Shown in pieces: positions 5,429 through 6,004 of a stretch of 6,004 bases of DNA. Positions within the stretch are counted from its first letter, which is position 1. Each line of letters opens with the position of its first letter. Below the pieces are notes generated by a model. That model saw nothing but the letters and a program-made list of their open reading frames with translations. It searched no databases and was not told where the DNA came from. The translations under genes were made by a program, and so were the position numbers. This stretch comes from an uncultured Eubacterium sp. (GTDB lineage Bacteria > Bacillota > Clostridia > Lachnospirales > Lachnospiraceae). Where the stretch lies: the NCBI GenBank assembly GCA_947573465.1, contig CANPET010000113.1:1-6004 (forward strand), given 5' to 3'.

Positions 5429-5460
5429 TGAAACTGAACGAGCTTTTCAGTTGTATATTT

Positions 5461-5489
5461 AAATTACACTCTTTTTTAATAAATGTCAA
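5461..5489 (-). promoter_or_regulatory. Promoter of the GTPase operon
   Basis: Perfect -35 TTGACA (5484-5489 on the minus strand), a 17-nt AT-rich spacer and -10 TAATTT (5461-5466), which is a modest match. It begins only 8 nt after the stop of the upstream XRE gene. No terminator lies between, so read-through from the XRE gene is also possible. Transcription would start near 5454. Confidence 0.6.
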
Positions 5490-5497
5490 TTCCTTTT

Positions 5498-5821
5498 TTA
5501 GAATTTAGGGAATTTTAATATGCTTTCTAATATTGTATAAGCTGCCTCTTGCTGTTTACTATTCATTTTTTCTATTATATCAATCAATTTATTATTTGAT
5601 AATTCCAATTCTGTTCCCTTTACCAGATAATCAAGTGAAGTATCAAAATAGTCTGCTAGTATAAGTAAGTTATCTACTGACAGACCAATAATACCTCTTT
5701 CCGCTTTGCTTACCGTCTTTACATGAATTCCAAGTGTCTCTGCAAGTGCATTTTGTGATAACCCTTTTTCCTTTCTCAAATTTTTAATTCTCTTTCCACT
5801 TTCAACTAAATCGTAATACAT
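5498..5821 (-). CDS. XRE-family transcriptional regulator upstream of the GTPase
   Basis: A 107-residue Cro/C1-type repressor-like protein. The helix-turn-helix domain covers about residues 8-67: GKRIKNLRKEKGLSQ, ALAETLGIH, recognition segment VKTVSKAERG, then LSVDNLLILADYF and SLDYLVKG. A 40-residue helical tail (KLIDIIEKMNSKQQEAAY) probably dimerises. I start it at the ATG ending at 5821, which aligns residue for residue with the TTG start of its paralogue at 2439-2750. A TTG at 5827 is the alternative, and AAAGGA upstream could serve either. It is transcribed in the same direction as the GTPase gene and ends 8 nt before the -35 of that promoter, so it is the obvious candidate regulator of the module. 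An intrinsic terminator lies upstream of it. Confidence 0.93.
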   Translation of the reverse strand: MYYDLVESGKRIKNLRKEKGLSQNALAETLGIHVKTVSKAERGIIGLSVDNLLILADYFDTSLDYLVKGTELELSNNKLIDIIEKMNSKQQEAAYTILESILKFPKF

Positions 5822-5911
5822 AATCAATCCATCCTTTCTTGTTCCCGGCGATAACCAGTTACAAGAATGTTTGAGGACGAATATTTTTTTACCACCGCAG
5901 TCTTTACAATC

Positions 5912-5962
5912 AAAAAGAACGCAAAGGAAAGCCAGTCCAAAACCGGTTATCTTTCCCCTGCG
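5912..5962 (-). terminator. Intrinsic terminator of the gene entering from the right
   Basis: Minus-strand arm CGCAGGGGAAAG (5951-5962) pairs with CTTTCCTTTGCG (5920-5931) as 12 continuous pairs, two of them G-U. The loop holds the palindrome AACCGGTT (5941-5948). TTCTTTTTG follows. The G-U pairs work only on the minus-strand RNA, which supports that direction. Confidence 0.75.
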
Positions 5963-5974
5963 TCCGTGGTGCTG

Positions 5975-6004
5975 TCACACAATCGTGCCGCCCTTATCAG
6001 GTGG
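5975..6004 (-). CDS. C-terminal tail of a gene beyond the right edge (partial)
   Basis: The minus-strand frame entering the window reads PPDKGGTIV and stops at TGA (5975-5977), 12 nt before a minus-strand terminator. Only nine codons are visible, so neither the product nor the frame is certain; the nearby terminator is the main support. Confidence 0.35.
   Translation of the reverse strand, partial: PPDKGGTIV

Larger units (their letters stand above)
5294..5454 (-). ncRNA. Candidate structured leader RNA of the GTPase gene
   Basis: Between the promoter and the leader terminator the minus strand can form successive hairpins. AACTGAA/TTCAGTT spans 5432-5452 (7 bp, loop 7), GATAGC/GCTATC spans 5407-5423 (6 bp, loop TACCC), AGAAGATA/TATCTTCT spans 5354-5376 (8 bp, loop 7), and the terminator hairpin ends it. 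All stems are perfect. The expected transcript is about 160 nt. The layout, promoter / structured RNA / terminator / toxin-like or effector gene, recalls type III toxin-antitoxin RNAs and attenuator leaders, but there are no tandem repeats and it matches no riboswitch class I know. The 5' end assumes the promoter call. Confidence 0.5.

Noticed and set aside
3483..5431. Several short ORFs within or opposite the GTPase gene (for example 3483-3674, 4016-4198, 4583-4783, 4874-5095, 5129-5431)
   Set aside because: All overlap the long GTPase frame or its leader, are low-complexity, and lack start signals.
5824..5940. Minus-strand 38-codon ORF with a hydrophobic segment before the XRE gene
   Set aside because: TTG start without a convincing ribosome binding site. 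It begins inside the terminator loop and overlaps the XRE ribosome binding site and start.
5867..6004. Plus-strand ORF of 46 codons beginning MFEDEYFF and running off the right edge
   Set aside because: No ribosome binding site, and it reads across a minus-strand terminator. Other frames in this stretch are also open, so openness alone is not evidence. It could be a real gene start if more sequence showed a long continuation.

Overview
The window looks like part of an integrative or conjugative mobile element of a low-GC Gram-positive bacterium, most likely a Clostridia/Lachnospiraceae-type gut Firmicute. The basis is AT-rich DNA, strong AAGGAGG-type ribosome binding sites, GTG and TTG starts, U-tract terminators, a DUF6870-like gene, a MazF toxin and XRE regulators. 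The host assignment is inference. No relaxase, integrase or conjugation gene is visible, and every supported gene reads on the minus strand, so the window is transcribed from right to left.

Right edge (5828-6004): the last codons of a gene entering from the right, then an intrinsic terminator. Next (5498-5821) is an XRE-family repressor.

Centre (2824-5490): a self-contained module. It has a promoter (perfect TTGACA), a roughly 160-nt leader predicted to fold into three hairpins plus a fourth that is a textbook terminator lying before the gene's ribosome binding site, a 692-residue protein with G1, G3 and G4 GTPase motifs and no family I recognise, and a 59-residue zinc-ribbon protein resembling phage Mu Com. 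A strong terminator closes it. A hairpin with an identical UACCC loop occurs both in the leader and between the two genes. A second XRE regulator (2439-2750), 42/67 identical to the first over the helix-turn-helix region, follows with its own operator-like inverted repeat and terminator. This regulator / structured RNA / GTPase / small RNA-binding-like protein cassette is the best candidate for an undescribed system, possibly defence or element maintenance. No function is proven.

Left (118-2318): a palindrome-associated weak promoter, a twice-frameshifted pseudogene inside which a roughly 100-bp inverted-repeat element ends, then a tight operon. The operon holds two small proteins that resemble the serine-recombinase N-terminal domain but lack its catalytic arginines, a 45-residue acidic protein overlapping both neighbours, an intact-looking MazF/PemK ribonuclease, and a DUF6870-like protein. 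The small protein sits where a MazE-type antitoxin would be expected.

No rRNA, tRNA, CRISPR array or intact insertion sequence was seen. The 712-nt stretch between intact genes at 1727-2438 holds only the pseudogene, hairpins, an inverted repeat, a weak promoter and a terminator. Positions 1-117 hold nothing convincing.
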